Source: Spirosoma rigui (GTDB lineage Bacteria > Bacteroidota > Bacteroidia > Cytophagales > Spirosomataceae). Taken from it: a stretch of DNA of 64,000 nt. Below the pieces are notes generated by a model. It ran no database searches. It had not been told where the DNA came from and saw only the letters and a list, made by a program, of their open reading frames with translations. Of this stretch, positions 42,825 to 52,015 are shown one piece after another. The number at the start of each line of letters is the position of its first letter. Position 1 is the stretch's first letter. A program made the translations under genes and the position numbers. Where the stretch lies: assembly GCF_002067135.1 (NCBI RefSeq), contig NZ_CP020105.1, forward strand, positions 2,418,001 through 2,482,000. The letters run 5' to 3'.

Positions 42825-43544
42825 ATGAAGCGTTTAGTAGTACTAGTCTGTTGTATTTTGTTCAGTATCAGCGCCTGCGACTCCTCCGAAAAATACCTCG
42901 AACAGGGGCGATCTTATTTAAAAGAAGGCAAATTCAGGGAAGCCGTGCAGGTGTTGAATCAGGCCGTTGAGGCCGACGATGATAATGTTGAAGCGTTTAA
43001 CTCGCGGGGGGTTGCCTATTTCGAACTGAAGGATTACGCCAATGCCGCCCTGGATTATGATCAGGCCATTAAGCTGGACCCTGATTTCTACCGGCCGTAC
43101 TATAACCGGGGGCTGCTGAAAGTTGCCCAGAACGACCTGAATGGTGCGCTGAAAGATTATTCCGATGCTATCCGGCTCGCGCCCGACACCAGTAAAAGTA
43201 TCACGGCGGAGATTTACCTGAACCGGGGTCAGCTGTTTGCCGCCCAGGATCAGCTTCAGCCCGCACTGACGGATTTTTCGAAGGCTGTTTCGCTAGATCC
43301 AAAGAATGCCCTGGCGCTCTATAACCGGGGAAATTTGCGATTTCAGCAGAAACAGCTGGCCGAAGCAACTACCGATTTTCAGCAAGCCGTTCAGGCCGAC
43401 CCGCAGTTCGGGAAGGCTTTCTACGGTCTGGGTCTTGCGCAGCTTTTGCAGAACCAGCGCGAAAGCGGGTGTTTGAGTTTGAAACAGGCGCGCAACCTGG
43501 GCTACGCCGATGCTGCTAACGCCATCGCCGAGTACTGCGAGTGA
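42825..43544 (+). CDS. Tetratricopeptide repeat lipoprotein
   Basis: 239 residues from ATG 42825. Lipoprotein signal MKRLVVLVCCILFSISAC with lipobox ISAC. The rest is five to six TPR units (for example AVQVLNQAVEADDDNVEAFNSRGVAYFELKDY in parts, LDYDQAIKLDPDFYRPYYNRG, LTDFSKAVSLDPKNALALYNRG), a protein-interaction scaffold. The C-terminal unit (ESGCLSLKQARNLGYADAANAI) resembles the Sel1-like end common in these proteins. Outer-membrane or periplasmic; partner unknown. Confidence 0.88.
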   Translation: MKRLVVLVCCILFSISACDSSEKYLEQGRSYLKEGKFREAVQVLNQAVEADDDNVEAFNSRGVAYFELKDYANAALDYDQAIKLDPDFYRPYYNRGLLKVAQNDLNGALKDYSDAIRLAPDTSKSITAEIYLNRGQLFAAQDQLQPALTDFSKAVSLDPKNALALYNRGNLRFQQKQLAEATTDFQQAVQADPQFGKAFYGLGLAQLLQNQRESGCLSLKQARNLGYADAANAIAEYCE

Positions 43545-43668
43545 ATACCGCTGGTGCGTTAGTCAGTTGGTCTGTCCGGTAGCGGCTAATACAAGTAGTA
43601 CTGCTACGTCCTGTGCTTACTGACTGACAAAATCACTGCTGACTAACTCATTAATTCCTTTCATCCCA

Positions 43669-44025
43669 ATGAAAAAGACACTGTCTCTGATTTTTGGCCT
43701 GTTGTTCATGTTGTTTGCTGCTTTTCAGTACAACGACCCGGACCCGGAAATCTGGATTCCTATCTACGGCGTGGCCGCTATTGCCTGTCTGATGGCTTAT
43801 GTGGGCATGGCCCGCTGGTGGTTTCTGGTGGCAATGGCTGTTTTATACCTTGTGGCGGCTGTGTATCAGTGGCCACCCGTTTTTGAAGGGTTTTTGTTTA
43901 GCGAAGTGGGCATGCGGAGTATGAACATCGAGATGGCCCGCGAAGCCGGCGGGCTGGGTATCTGTGCCGCCGTTATGATTGTACTAGCGGTGTTGTCTCG
44001 TCAACCTCATTCCATTCGTCGATGA
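43669..44025 (+). CDS. TMEM220-like membrane protein
   Basis: 118 residues, about four membrane helices. The family mark FAAFQYNDPDPEIWIPIYG follows the first helix. Eukaryotic TMEM220 and bacterial relatives share this motif; function unknown. The stop overlaps the start of the HMG-CoA-lyase-like gene by 4 bases (ATGA), so the two are translationally coupled. Confidence 0.82.
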   Translation: MKKTLSLIFGLLFMLFAAFQYNDPDPEIWIPIYGVAAIACLMAYVGMARWWFLVAMAVLYLVAAVYQWPPVFEGFLFSEVGMRSMNIEMAREAGGLGICAAVMIVLAVLSRQPHSIRR

Positions 44026-44864
44026 AACTGATCGAATGTCCGCGTGATGCCATGCAGGGGCTGCCGCACTTTGTGCCGACCGACCTCAAGATCCGCTACC
44101 TCAACGAATTGCTACGGGTTGGTTTCGATACCCTTGATTTCGGGAGCTTTGTCTCGCCCAGCGCGGTTCCACAACTACGTGACACGGCCGACGTACTGGC
44201 AGGACTGAATCTGGCCAACACGCCAACGAAGCTACTGGCTATTGTAGCCAACGTGCGTGGGGCGAGTGAGGCTGCCGCGTTTCCGGCCATCCGGTACCTG
44301 GGTTTTCCGCTGTCGGTATCCGAGACGTTCCAACAGCGAAATACGAATAAATCCATCGCCCAGGCTTTTGACGAGGTCAACGCGATTCAGAGGCTGTGCG
44401 CCGAAGCAGGAAAAGAGTTTGTCGTGTACCTGTCGATGGGATTTGGCAACCCCTACGGCGACCCGTATAGCCCCGAACTGGTTGCTACGTTCAGCGAGCG
44501 TCTGCACAAGCTGGGCGTGCGGATAATAGCGCCCTCCGATACGGTCGGGTCGTCAACGCCGGAAGCAATCGAAGCGTTGTTTGAGCCGCTTATACGGTCG
44601 TTTCCTGATGTGGAGTTTGGCGCTCATCTGCACAGCCGGCCGGGCGACGTGGCCGATAAAGTTCGGGCAGCTGTCCGGGCGGGCGTCCGCCGGATTGATG
44701 GTGCCCTGCGCGGGTTCGGTGGTTGCCCCATGGCCAACGACGAGTTGGTGGGCAATCTGCCCACCGAAGAAATTATTCAGGTATTGAGCCAGGATGGCCT
44801 GGCGCCCTCTATCAACCAGGAGGCTTTCCAGAAAGCCATGACCTTGTCAGCGGGCGTATTTTAA
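44022..44864 (+). CDS. Hydroxymethylglutaryl-CoA lyase-like enzyme
   Basis: 280 residues. HMGL-like TIM barrel: ECPRDAMQGLPHFVPT at strand 1 (metal and substrate Arg-Asp), FGSFVSPSAVPQLRDT, SMGFGNPYGDPYS, APSDTVGSSTPE, FGAHLHSRPGD (metal His pair) and LRGFGGCPMANDELVGNLPTE with the catalytic Cys. This matches HMG-CoA lyase (leucine breakdown to acetoacetate) or a close relative. Cytoplasmic. Coupled to the TMEM220-like gene, which is odd for a metabolic enzyme. Convergent with the next gene. Confidence 0.88.
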   Translation: MKLIECPRDAMQGLPHFVPTDLKIRYLNELLRVGFDTLDFGSFVSPSAVPQLRDTADVLAGLNLANTPTKLLAIVANVRGASEAAAFPAIRYLGFPLSVSETFQQRNTNKSIAQAFDEVNAIQRLCAEAGKEFVVYLSMGFGNPYGDPYSPELVATFSERLHKLGVRIIAPSDTVGSSTPEAIEALFEPLIRSFPDVEFGAHLHSRPGDVADKVRAAVRAGVRRIDGALRGFGGCPMANDELVGNLPTEEIIQVLSQDGLAPSINQEAFQKAMTLSAGVF

Positions 44865-44914
44865 GCGAGTTGATCAGTCGATGGGTTGGAGCGTCAGTGT
44901 GTGACCAACTGGTC

Positions 44915-45439
44915 TCACATAAACATTGCCTGAATCTCCTCCTTGACTGCTTTGAGGGCGTTGGCCGTAGGGAGCTTGTCTTTTTCGATGATCCGCTCGA
45001 AGATCCGTTTGGAGAGTTCCAGGGCCGGTGCGTCGGGCCGGGTATCGCCCGATGCCTGGTTGATCAGGGTCGTCACCTCGTTCATGGCTCCCTGAACCTG
45101 GTCCCAAACAGCCTGGCTCATGTACACCTGCTGAGAGAGGTTGTGGTTATACTCGTCGCGAATTTCCTGTAACAGCCGTTGCTGAAACTCGAGCACGGTT
45201 GTTGAACTGCCGCCCAGCCGCAGGAGCAGGTTGTTGGGACTGATGCGTTCCAGAAAAAGTACCATCCGTTCGTAGGCCTGCAGTCGTACGGGCACGACCG
45301 ATTCCGTATACCGGTTTTTTACGTCGTAGTTATGCCGGTCGGCTTCCCGTTCCAGCAACAATTTAACGGTCAGGTACATGCCATACAGAACCAGGCCGGC
45401 GGGTACAATCAACTTCAGGAAATCGCTGAGCAGCTCCAT
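44915..45439 (-). CDS. DUF7935-like membrane-anchored protein
   Basis: 174 residues. One N-terminal membrane helix (FLKLIVPAGLVLYGMYLTVKLLL), then a long helical region (VVPVRLQAYERMVLFLERISPNNLLLRL) with coiled-coil character, ending EKDKLPTANALKAVKEEIQ. Common in Bacteroidota as a protein of unknown role. Divergent from the IscA-like gene with about 70 bases between them. Confidence 0.72.
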   Translation of the reverse strand: MELLSDFLKLIVPAGLVLYGMYLTVKLLLEREADRHNYDVKNRYTESVVPVRLQAYERMVLFLERISPNNLLLRLGGSSTTVLEFQQRLLQEIRDEYNHNLSQQVYMSQAVWDQVQGAMNEVTTLINQASGDTRPDAPALELSKRIFERIIEKDKLPTANALKAVKEEIQAMFM

Positions 45440-45509
45440 AGAGGGGTTACTATTGTTGGGTAAAAATGAATAAATTTACACTGACCACTATTTATTGCCT
45501 GTTGTTTTT

Positions 45510-45785
45510 ATGCTTGACAATCCTGTTCGTGTCCGGTCAGAAGCGCGTCAGCAAATTCTGGACACGCTTCTGACCAATAAAATTCCGGCTGAGTACGGCC
45601 TGCGCGTTGGCGTCAGGGGGGGCGGCTGCGGATCATCGTGGCTACTGGGTTTCGACACGCCCGGTCCGGCCGACGAAGTGTATAACGTTGATGGGGTTCG
45701 TGTCATTATCGACCGTAAGCATTTACTGTACGTACTGGGTGCTGAAATTGGCTACGAAACGGGTGGCTACACGGTTGATAAGTAA
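45510..45785 (+). CDS. IscA/HesB-like iron-sulfur protein lacking the C-terminal Cys pair
   Basis: 91 residues from ATG 45510; a TTG at 45495 would add five residues. HesB-type fold: RVRSEARQQILDTLL, the loop GLRVGVRGGGCGSSWLLGF with the first conserved Cys, VRVIIDRKHLLYVLGAEIGYETG. The usual C-terminal CGCG motif (two Cys) is missing; the chain ends TGGYTVDK. It may bind iron or a cluster with a different ligand set, or act as a scaffold partner. Similar short versions occur in Bacteroidota. Confidence 0.78.
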   Translation: MLDNPVRVRSEARQQILDTLLTNKIPAEYGLRVGVRGGGCGSSWLLGFDTPGPADEVYNVDGVRVIIDRKHLLYVLGAEIGYETGGYTVDK

Positions 45786-45925
45786 CGGAAGACGGTTTGC
45801 CGCCCGGCACATCGGTTGGTAAACGGCGCACTTTGTTAGCCATCTGACAAGAATACCGGCTGTCTTCTCCAAATCTGGCACGATTTTAGGACAGGATGCG
45901 GTAATCTTCTCTTTTTTCTGGTATT

Positions 45926-48900
45926 GTGAAGCATATCGAACGACATATTTTTTTACTGCTGGCCGTACTGTCGATCGGATTGTCGGTGTTGTGTTACTTA
46001 GTGCTGGAACGCGACGCCCCGAATGCTACGGATGAACAGTACGTGAATGCCGTTCAGGAGCGCGTTAAAGCCGAAATGCGGGTCAGTACCAAAGAGCTGC
46101 ATGAGGTTATCTCGCGGCTTGCCGTAAAGAGCAGACCCTCGTTTTCCGACCTGAGCCTTGCTACGCAGTACCCATATTTTATCTTTAAGAACGGGCAGTT
46201 ACTGTTTTGGTCTGATTACCGATTTATTCCGGAGTATAACCAGATTGCATCGGTTACGCACGCCCGTCTGGTCGACTTTGAGCAGGGACGGTACATTGTC
46301 AGCCACGAACGGCTGACTGCCCGGGGGCAGGTTCTGGATGTGTTCTCCCTGGTAAATGTGTACCGTTCTTACCAGAATAATAACGCATACCTGCAGTCGG
46401 GCTACAACACCACCCTCTTCGCGCTCGATCCCAAGGCGATCACGACCCAGCGCGGCAACTCGTTTGAGGCTATTTACGACAATACGCCCGTCTTTCTGTT
46501 TTCGGTTATCCCGCCCGAGCTTGATGCCTACCGCAACCAGTCAACGCCGGTTAATACCGTCATTCTGGCGTCGCTGGGTATTCTCTTTCTGGGCCTGTAT
46601 GTTCTTCAGCTGATCAACCAGCTCCGGGGTAAACGCCGGTACGAACGGGGATTTTTGTGGCTGGCTGCTTATCTGATCGTACTGCGGGCGGTGATGCTCT
46701 ACTTCGGGGTTCCCTTCCTGTTTTTTGAATCCGATCTGTTCAACCCCAAATACTACGCATCGTCAATTCTGGAGCCATCGCTGGGCGATTTGCTGCTCAA
46801 TGCCATCGTGGTGGCCGTGCTGGCGTTTTACTGGGTCAACCATTACTACCGGACCCATACCTACAGCTTTCTGTTACGTCAGCCAAGCTGGCTACAGGCC
46901 GTCCTGTCGGTGCTCGTCGTGGTACTGAGCTACGCCGTTTTCAGCCGGTGTTACGCCGAGCTGAACAGCATTTACGAGAAGTCGCAGTTTACACTCGACA
47001 TCACGCTGAACATCCGGTTCTCGATGCTCAAGATCGTATGTCTGTTGGTGTTCATTGCCATCGCATTCATTTATTTTCTCTTTACCCACCTGTTCGTCAG
47101 CCTGTTTCTGCGGTATAATCCCACCCGGCGGCACAAAGCGCGGGGGTTGTTGCTGCTGCTGATCGGTACGGTGCTGTCGGCCGGTCTTTTTTGGGTACTG
47201 GATTGGAAACTTGACAGCATTATGATACTCAACGGGCTCTATTTCCTGTTGATCTACATGGGCCGGTACCCCAAAACACTTTACACGTTCAGGTACAAAA
47301 CCTCGATATACCTGTTTCTGGCGGCTTTCATTTTTGCCGTGACCACCGCCTACGTAGTGTATAATCAGGAAATCAGGAAACAGCTGGCCTACGAACGGGA
47401 GTTTGGCGATCAGCTCCTGGCCGAGAATGACGAGTTTGGGGAGTTTTTGATGAGCAAGGCGCAGGAGTCCATCCGACAGGACCCGGAGATTGCCCGCGTC
47501 CTGCAAACCGATACACTGCTGGTCCGGGAACGTATTCAGCAGCGAGTCAAGGCGTTGCACCTCGACAAATACGTCGACAAGTACGATATCGACGTGTCGT
47601 CGTTCCGGGCCAATGGCCGACCGCTCGACGTGAGCCAGAATGCCCTGACACTGTCCAGTCTTATCAATCGCTATCGCCGACCCAGCTTTCAGACCAAGTA
47701 CCCGGGCGTATTTTTCATCAACGAAGTTGGTAGTCAGTTTATCAAGCAGTATATCTGCTTTGTGGGCATTCCGCAGCCGGTAGCAGCTGCCGGCGGTGCC
47801 AGACGGGATACAATTGGATACGTAGTGCTCGATATGCGTCTGCGTAGCGAGCGTCCCACGAGCGTTTACCCCGAACTGCTGGTCGATACAAAGTTCAGTC
47901 AGAATCCAAACGCGCAGGAGTACAGCTACGCAATTTATAGCGGTATACCCGCCGGTGGGAATGCAAAACCCGACACTTCAGGCCAGCCGTTGCGGGGCCG
48001 GGGCACGTATACGCATCGACTGCTCTACAGCACCGGTAGCTACAACTACGAACGCAAAATGCCGTTATCGATGCTGGCCGATACTGCTTTGTTCGGCAAC
48101 GGCGTTTCTTCCCACGGCTATCAGCACGTAGCCCAGCGGGGACGCGACGGCCGTATCGTGGTGGTATCGTCGGCTGAGTACCCGTTCCGGAATATCTTTT
48201 CCAATTTCTCGTTTCTTTACCTGCTGCTGGTGCTGACGGTCATACTCGTCATCATTGGGTATGCCGTCAATTACGGCTTCTCGCAGTTCAGCGTCAATTA
48301 TTCCACCCGGATTCAGATCCTGCTGAACGTGGCTTTTTTCCTGCCGCTGCTGCTGGTCATTGTGATCATTCTGAGCGTTATCAGCTCTAACTACATCACC
48401 AATCAGGAGAACAGCTACATCAGCAATACGCGGAATATTGCGGCTAACTTCCTCACGTATCTGGACGAGCACGTGAAGGCGCAAAAACGCAGTAAGGCGT
48501 CCATGGAGGAAGAACTGAGCAAAATTGCCCGCGATGCCAATATCGATATCAATCTGTTTGACACCCAGGGACGGCTCTATACGTCGACGCGACCGCTGAT
48601 GTACGAGAGTGGTCATCTCTCGAAACGCATTAACCCCGAAGCCTACATCCGGCTCATTGAGGATAAGGAAAACCAGATTCTGCTCAACGAGTCGCTCGGG
48701 AGCAAGCAGTACCGAACCGCCTATGCCGGTATCAAATCGTTCGACGGGCGGCTGCTGGGTATTCTGAGCATCCCGTATTTCTACGCCCGCCCCGAACTCG
48801 ACCGCCAGATCATTGAAGTGATCGCGTCGGCGCTCAGCATTTTCACCGGCTTGTTTCTATTCTTTCTGGTGCTGTCCTACTTTGCCTCGAATGTGCTGAC

Positions 48901-49804
48901 CGAGCCGCTGCGGCTGTTGACCCAGAAGATCCGGAAAACCAACCTCGACCGGCCCAACGACCCACTGCCCTGGCACTCCGACGATGAGATCGGGTTGCTG
49001 ATTCGCGAGTATAACCGGATGTTGGTGAAGCTGGAAGAGAGCAAGCAGGCCCTTGCCCTGAATGAAAAACAGTCGGCGTGGCGGGAGATGGCCAAGCAGG
49101 TGGCGCACGAAATCAAGAACCCGCTGACACCCATGAAGCTGACGCTTCAGCATCTGCAGCGGACGTTTCCCAACACGAACGGAACCGATGGCGGCTCGGG
49201 TGGCAGCAGCGAAGTAGCGCGCAATCGGGTTATTCAGCGAACGTTCGACTCGCTGCTGGACCAGATCGATAATCTCAGCGATATTGCAACGTCATTCTCG
49301 GATTTTGCCAAGATGCCATTGCCCCGTAAAGAGGTATTCGAGGTAACGGGCGTGCTGAACAAAGCCGCTGACCTGTACGAAGATGACAGCCGTATTACGC
49401 TCCAGCGCCAAATTGCCGCCGGACCAGTTATGGTCATTGGCGACCGGCAGCTCATGGGACGAATTCTTACCAACTTACTCATCAACGGAATTCAGTCGGT
49501 GCCGTCCGACCGCAAGCCGTCGATCAGTCTGAAGCTGTACACGCGCGACGAAGAAGTACAGATCGAGATCCACGATAACGGCGTTGGCATTCCCGAAGCC
49601 ATCCGGACGAAAGTCTTCTTGCCGAATTTCAGCACCAAGCGGGGTGGGTCGGGCCTGGGGCTTGCCATTGCCAAACGGGGCGTTGAGCACGCAGGGGGCA
49701 GTATCTGGTTCGAAACGATCGAAGGCGTAGGCACGTCTTTTTTCCTGTCGTTGCCGCTCTCTACGGTCATGCTGCCCGCAGTAGAAAAACCAGTTACGCA
49801 GTAG
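45926..49804 (+). CDS. Large membrane sensor histidine kinase, NtrY-like
   Basis: 1292 residues from GTG 45926. N-terminal helix, periplasmic part (about 25-200), six or more membrane helices (200-470), a second periplasmic region, another helix pair (about 750-830), a third sensor region, a final helix near 975, then HAMP (ASNVLTEPLRLLTQKIR), HisKA (WREMAKQVAHEIKNPLTPMKL with phospho-acceptor His1061) and HATPase (LINGIQSVPSD, DNGVGIPEA, GSGLGLAIAKRGVEHAGG). It senses an unknown external signal. The architecture is unusually long. No response regulator lies beside it; PorX is 6 kb away. Confidence 0.9.
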   Translation: MKHIERHIFLLLAVLSIGLSVLCYLVLERDAPNATDEQYVNAVQERVKAEMRVSTKELHEVISRLAVKSRPSFSDLSLATQYPYFIFKNGQLLFWSDYRFIPEYNQIASVTHARLVDFEQGRYIVSHERLTARGQVLDVFSLVNVYRSYQNNNAYLQSGYNTTLFALDPKAITTQRGNSFEAIYDNTPVFLFSVIPPELDAYRNQSTPVNTVILASLGILFLGLYVLQLINQLRGKRRYERGFLWLAAYLIVLRAVMLYFGVPFLFFESDLFNPKYYASSILEPSLGDLLLNAIVVAVLAFYWVNHYYRTHTYSFLLRQPSWLQAVLSVLVVVLSYAVFSRCYAELNSIYEKSQFTLDITLNIRFSMLKIVCLLVFIAIAFIYFLFTHLFVSLFLRYNPTRRHKARGLLLLLIGTVLSAGLFWVLDWKLDSIMILNGLYFLLIYMGRYPKTLYTFRYKTSIYLFLAAFIFAVTTAYVVYNQEIRKQLAYEREFGDQLLAENDEFGEFLMSKAQESIRQDPEIARVLQTDTLLVRERIQQRVKALHLDKYVDKYDIDVSSFRANGRPLDVSQNALTLSSLINRYRRPSFQTKYPGVFFINEVGSQFIKQYICFVGIPQPVAAAGGARRDTIGYVVLDMRLRSERPTSVYPELLVDTKFSQNPNAQEYSYAIYSGIPAGGNAKPDTSGQPLRGRGTYTHRLLYSTGSYNYERKMPLSMLADTALFGNGVSSHGYQHVAQRGRDGRIVVVSSAEYPFRNIFSNFSFLYLLLVLTVILVIIGYAVNYGFSQFSVNYSTRIQILLNVAFFLPLLLVIVIILSVISSNYITNQENSYISNTRNIAANFLTYLDEHVKAQKRSKASMEEELSKIARDANIDINLFDTQGRLYTSTRPLMYESGHLSKRINPEAYIRLIEDKENQILLNESLGSKQYRTAYAGIKSFDGRLLGILSIPYFYARPELDRQIIEVIASALSIFTGLFLFFLVLSYFASNVLTEPLRLLTQKIRKTNLDRPNDPLPWHSDDEIGLLIREYNRMLVKLEESKQALALNEKQSAWREMAKQVAHEIKNPLTPMKLTLQHLQRTFPNTNGTDGGSGGSSEVARNRVIQRTFDSLLDQIDNLSDIATSFSDFAKMPLPRKEVFEVTGVLNKAADLYEDDSRITLQRQIAAGPVMVIGDRQLMGRILTNLLINGIQSVPSDRKPSISLKLYTRDEEVQIEIHDNGVGIPEAIRTKVFLPNFSTKRGGSGLGLAIAKRGVEHAGGSIWFETIEGVGTSFFLSLPLSTVMLPAVEKPVTQ

Positions 49805-49883
49805 CGTGTTCGCCGGATAGCAGGGTCCTTTACGCAGTCAGCCGGTCAGGAATCCCAACCGGCTGTACTCATAATCTCAAACA

Positions 49884-50528
49884 TCACTCAAAAACCTGGG
49901 TAGCGATGAATCCGCTCGATTTATCCCGATACGGTTCATCGTCAATCGTTACGTGTTTCCAGTTCTCCCCCGACCGGATACGATTTAGTTGCGTGTGCGT
50001 AATACCGAATTGTTTCGCAATCATCTTCAGCCGGTTCTTGTCGTTCTTCAGCAGCTTCTTGATGATCTTGACTTTGCTTTCGGTCAGTTTATAATTTCGG
50101 GTACGTTGGGTAACCGGCCGATTCTTCAGATTCGGATTATTCCGGTTGTGTTCAATCATCTCGTCCTTAGTGGCCCACTGCAAATTGCTGAATACGTTGT
50201 TCAACTTATCGTGGTCAATGTGAATGACAAACGTTTGGTCGGGCTTCTGGCGGGTAACGAAATGTTCGGCTACCAGCTTATGAACGTACCGGTTCAGGGT
50301 TTTACCACCCGAGCGGATGTTCAGCGACCGGTATCCCTGAATCACTGAGCCTTTTATAAGCGTACCATCAGCGTTCTTGCCTTCTGCTGAGCTGGTTGCG
50401 CTCGTCGCTGATTGAAAGCTGCGGAGACGGCCGTAGTTTGATACGTGATAACGGGGTGGGTTTTCAATGCCTTCAAACACAATCGGTGTCCACTTCTCGT
50501 GCCAAAAGCTTTGGTTTTTCTTTTCCAT
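49884..50528 (-). CDS. NUMOD4/HNH endonuclease-like protein
   Basis: 214 residues. N-terminal NUMOD4 motif (FEGIENPPRYHVSNYGRLRSFQ), HNH nuclease core (HKLVAEHF, IHIDHDKLNNVFSNLQWATKDEMIEHN) and a C-terminal helix-turn-helix (KMIAKQFGITHTQLNRIRSGENWKHV), as in phage and homing-type nucleases. Stand-alone in a non-coding setting with an AT-rich 5' region. Possibly a mobile homing-type gene; no intron or intein host is visible. Confidence 0.85.
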   Translation of the reverse strand: MEKKNQSFWHEKWTPIVFEGIENPPRYHVSNYGRLRSFQSATSATSSAEGKNADGTLIKGSVIQGYRSLNIRSGGKTLNRYVHKLVAEHFVTRQKPDQTFVIHIDHDKLNNVFSNLQWATKDEMIEHNRNNPNLKNRPVTQRTRNYKLTESKVKIIKKLLKNDKNRLKMIAKQFGITHTQLNRIRSGENWKHVTIDDEPYRDKSSGFIATQVFE

Positions 50529-50862
50529 GATGGTCCGATTGGATTATGTATGCAATTATTTTAAAGAATTGTACTTACAATAAGGTGGACGTCTGTTTAA
50601 CAATTCATCAACAAAGGTAAAACAAAATAGTTAAGTCATTTCACACAAATTGGCGTTAAAAAATACATGAGAGAGCTTTTATGCATGCATATTTCCGCCC
50701 AAAAATAAAGACAGCATTGATTGATTACGACAAAATACTGCCATTTTGTTGGGTATATCTTCAACAAACTAATGAATTTTGGCAGGAAACTGCAAGACCT
50801 TATACGTTGTTAATTGGTTTACCACTTGAAAAAGCCAGAACCGGCTGCCAGTGGACCTAATC
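50529..50862. other. AT-rich upstream region of the HNH gene
   Basis: 334 bases, clearly more AT-rich than the genes around. Holds a TACCTTTG motif on the minus strand (50612-50619) and ATGCATGCAT near 50680. No ORF or RNA gene recognised. Confidence 0.5.
50612..50619 (-). promoter_or_regulatory. Putative -7 promoter motif for the HNH gene
   Basis: Minus-strand TACCTTTG, 84 bases upstream of the start codon. Confidence 0.35.
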
Positions 50863-51237
50863 ATGAATACGACTCAACGGAAGAAAACACTGGTGGTAGG
50901 TGCCACCGAGAAACGGGACCGTTATGCCAACCGCGCGGCCCATAGTTTGCTGCAACGCGGCCACGAAATTGAACTGCTTGGGCTGAAAGAAGGTCAGGTA
51001 GAAGGGCATCTGATCCAGACCGGCCAGCCGGCGCTGACAGATATCGATACGGTTACGATGTACGTGGGAGCCCGTAATCAAACCGGATTATACGACTATA
51101 TTCGGGGCCTGAAGCCCCGTCGCGTTATTTTCAATCCGGGTGCCGAGAACCCCGACTTTGCCCGGCAGTTGCGGGCGGATGGCGTTGAACCCATTAATGC
51201 CTGTACGCTCGTCATGCTCTCGGTTGGTACGTACTGA
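50863..51237 (+). CDS. CoA-binding domain protein (YccU-like)
   Basis: 124 residues from ATG 50863. Rossmann-like CoA-binding fold: KTLVVGATEKRDRYANRAAHSLLQRGHEIELLG (in parts: VVGATEKRDRYANRAA), then NPGAENPDFARQLRADGVEPINAC. Such small proteins bind CoA; the role is not known. Starts upstream of the TauE-type gene by 30 bases on the same strand, so they may share a transcript. Confidence 0.82.
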   Translation: MNTTQRKKTLVVGATEKRDRYANRAAHSLLQRGHEIELLGLKEGQVEGHLIQTGQPALTDIDTVTMYVGARNQTGLYDYIRGLKPRRVIFNPGAENPDFARQLRADGVEPINACTLVMLSVGTY

Positions 51238-51267
51238 TCATTTTTATAATTACCGCCCAGCCCGTTC

Positions 51268-51999
51268 ATGGACTATCCTTTTCTGTTTCTACTCTGCCTG
51301 TTTGCGGTAGGTTTCGTCTATGCATCGGTTGGGCATGGCGGGGCCAGTGGTTACCTGGCCACCATGGCTTTGTTCGGGGTAGCGCCTATGCTCCTCAAAC
51401 CGTCGGCGTTGCTGCTGAACCTGTTCGTGTCGACCGTTTCGTTCGTTCAGTTTTACCGGGCGGGCTATTTTCGGTGGGAGAAATTCTGGCCGTTTGCCGT
51501 AGCGAGCATACCGCTGGCTTTCGTTGGCGCCAAAATTCCGCTGAGTGATACGCTCTACCGGCAGCTGCTGGCCGTTTGCCTGCTGTTGGTAGTGGTTCGG
51601 CTGGTATGGACCGTGCGTGGTTCGGAAGAGGAAACAAAACCAATTCCGCTGGGCGCGGGGCTGGTAACGGGCGGATTAATTGGGTTGCTGTCCGGTATGA
51701 TCGGCATTGGGGGCGGCATCATCCTAAGCCCACTCATGTTGCTGTTCCGCTGGGGACGACTGAAAGAAGTGGCTGCCGTGTCGGCTCTGTTTATTTTCGT
51801 CAACTCACTCTCGGGCCTGTTTGGCCTGCTCAGCAAAGGCTACACGCCCGATCCGGCGTTATACAGCTGGATAGCCGCGGCCTTCGCTGGCGGGCTGCTG
51901 GGTGGTTATTTCGGGAGCCACCGCTTTGCCGTACCTACGCTTCGCTACCTGCTGGCTGCGGGGGTGGGGGTGGCCTGCGTCAAATTAATGTTAACCTGA
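51268..51999 (+). CDS. TauE/SafE family sulfite exporter-like permease
   Basis: 243 residues with about eight membrane helices. Two related halves, with the repeated motif VGHGGASGYLA in the first and SGMIGIGGGIILSPLMLL in the second, typical of TauE/SafE. Members export sulfite, sulfoacetate or similar anions; the substrate here is not known. Inner membrane. 30 bases after the CoA-binding gene. Confidence 0.9.
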   Translation: MDYPFLFLLCLFAVGFVYASVGHGGASGYLATMALFGVAPMLLKPSALLLNLFVSTVSFVQFYRAGYFRWEKFWPFAVASIPLAFVGAKIPLSDTLYRQLLAVCLLLVVVRLVWTVRGSEEETKPIPLGAGLVTGGLIGLLSGMIGIGGGIILSPLMLLFRWGRLKEVAAVSALFIFVNSLSGLFGLLSKGYTPDPALYSWIAAAFAGGLLGGYFGSHRFAVPTLRYLLAAGVGVACVKLMLT

Positions 52000-52015
52000 G
52001 CCGGACTCCTGGTTC

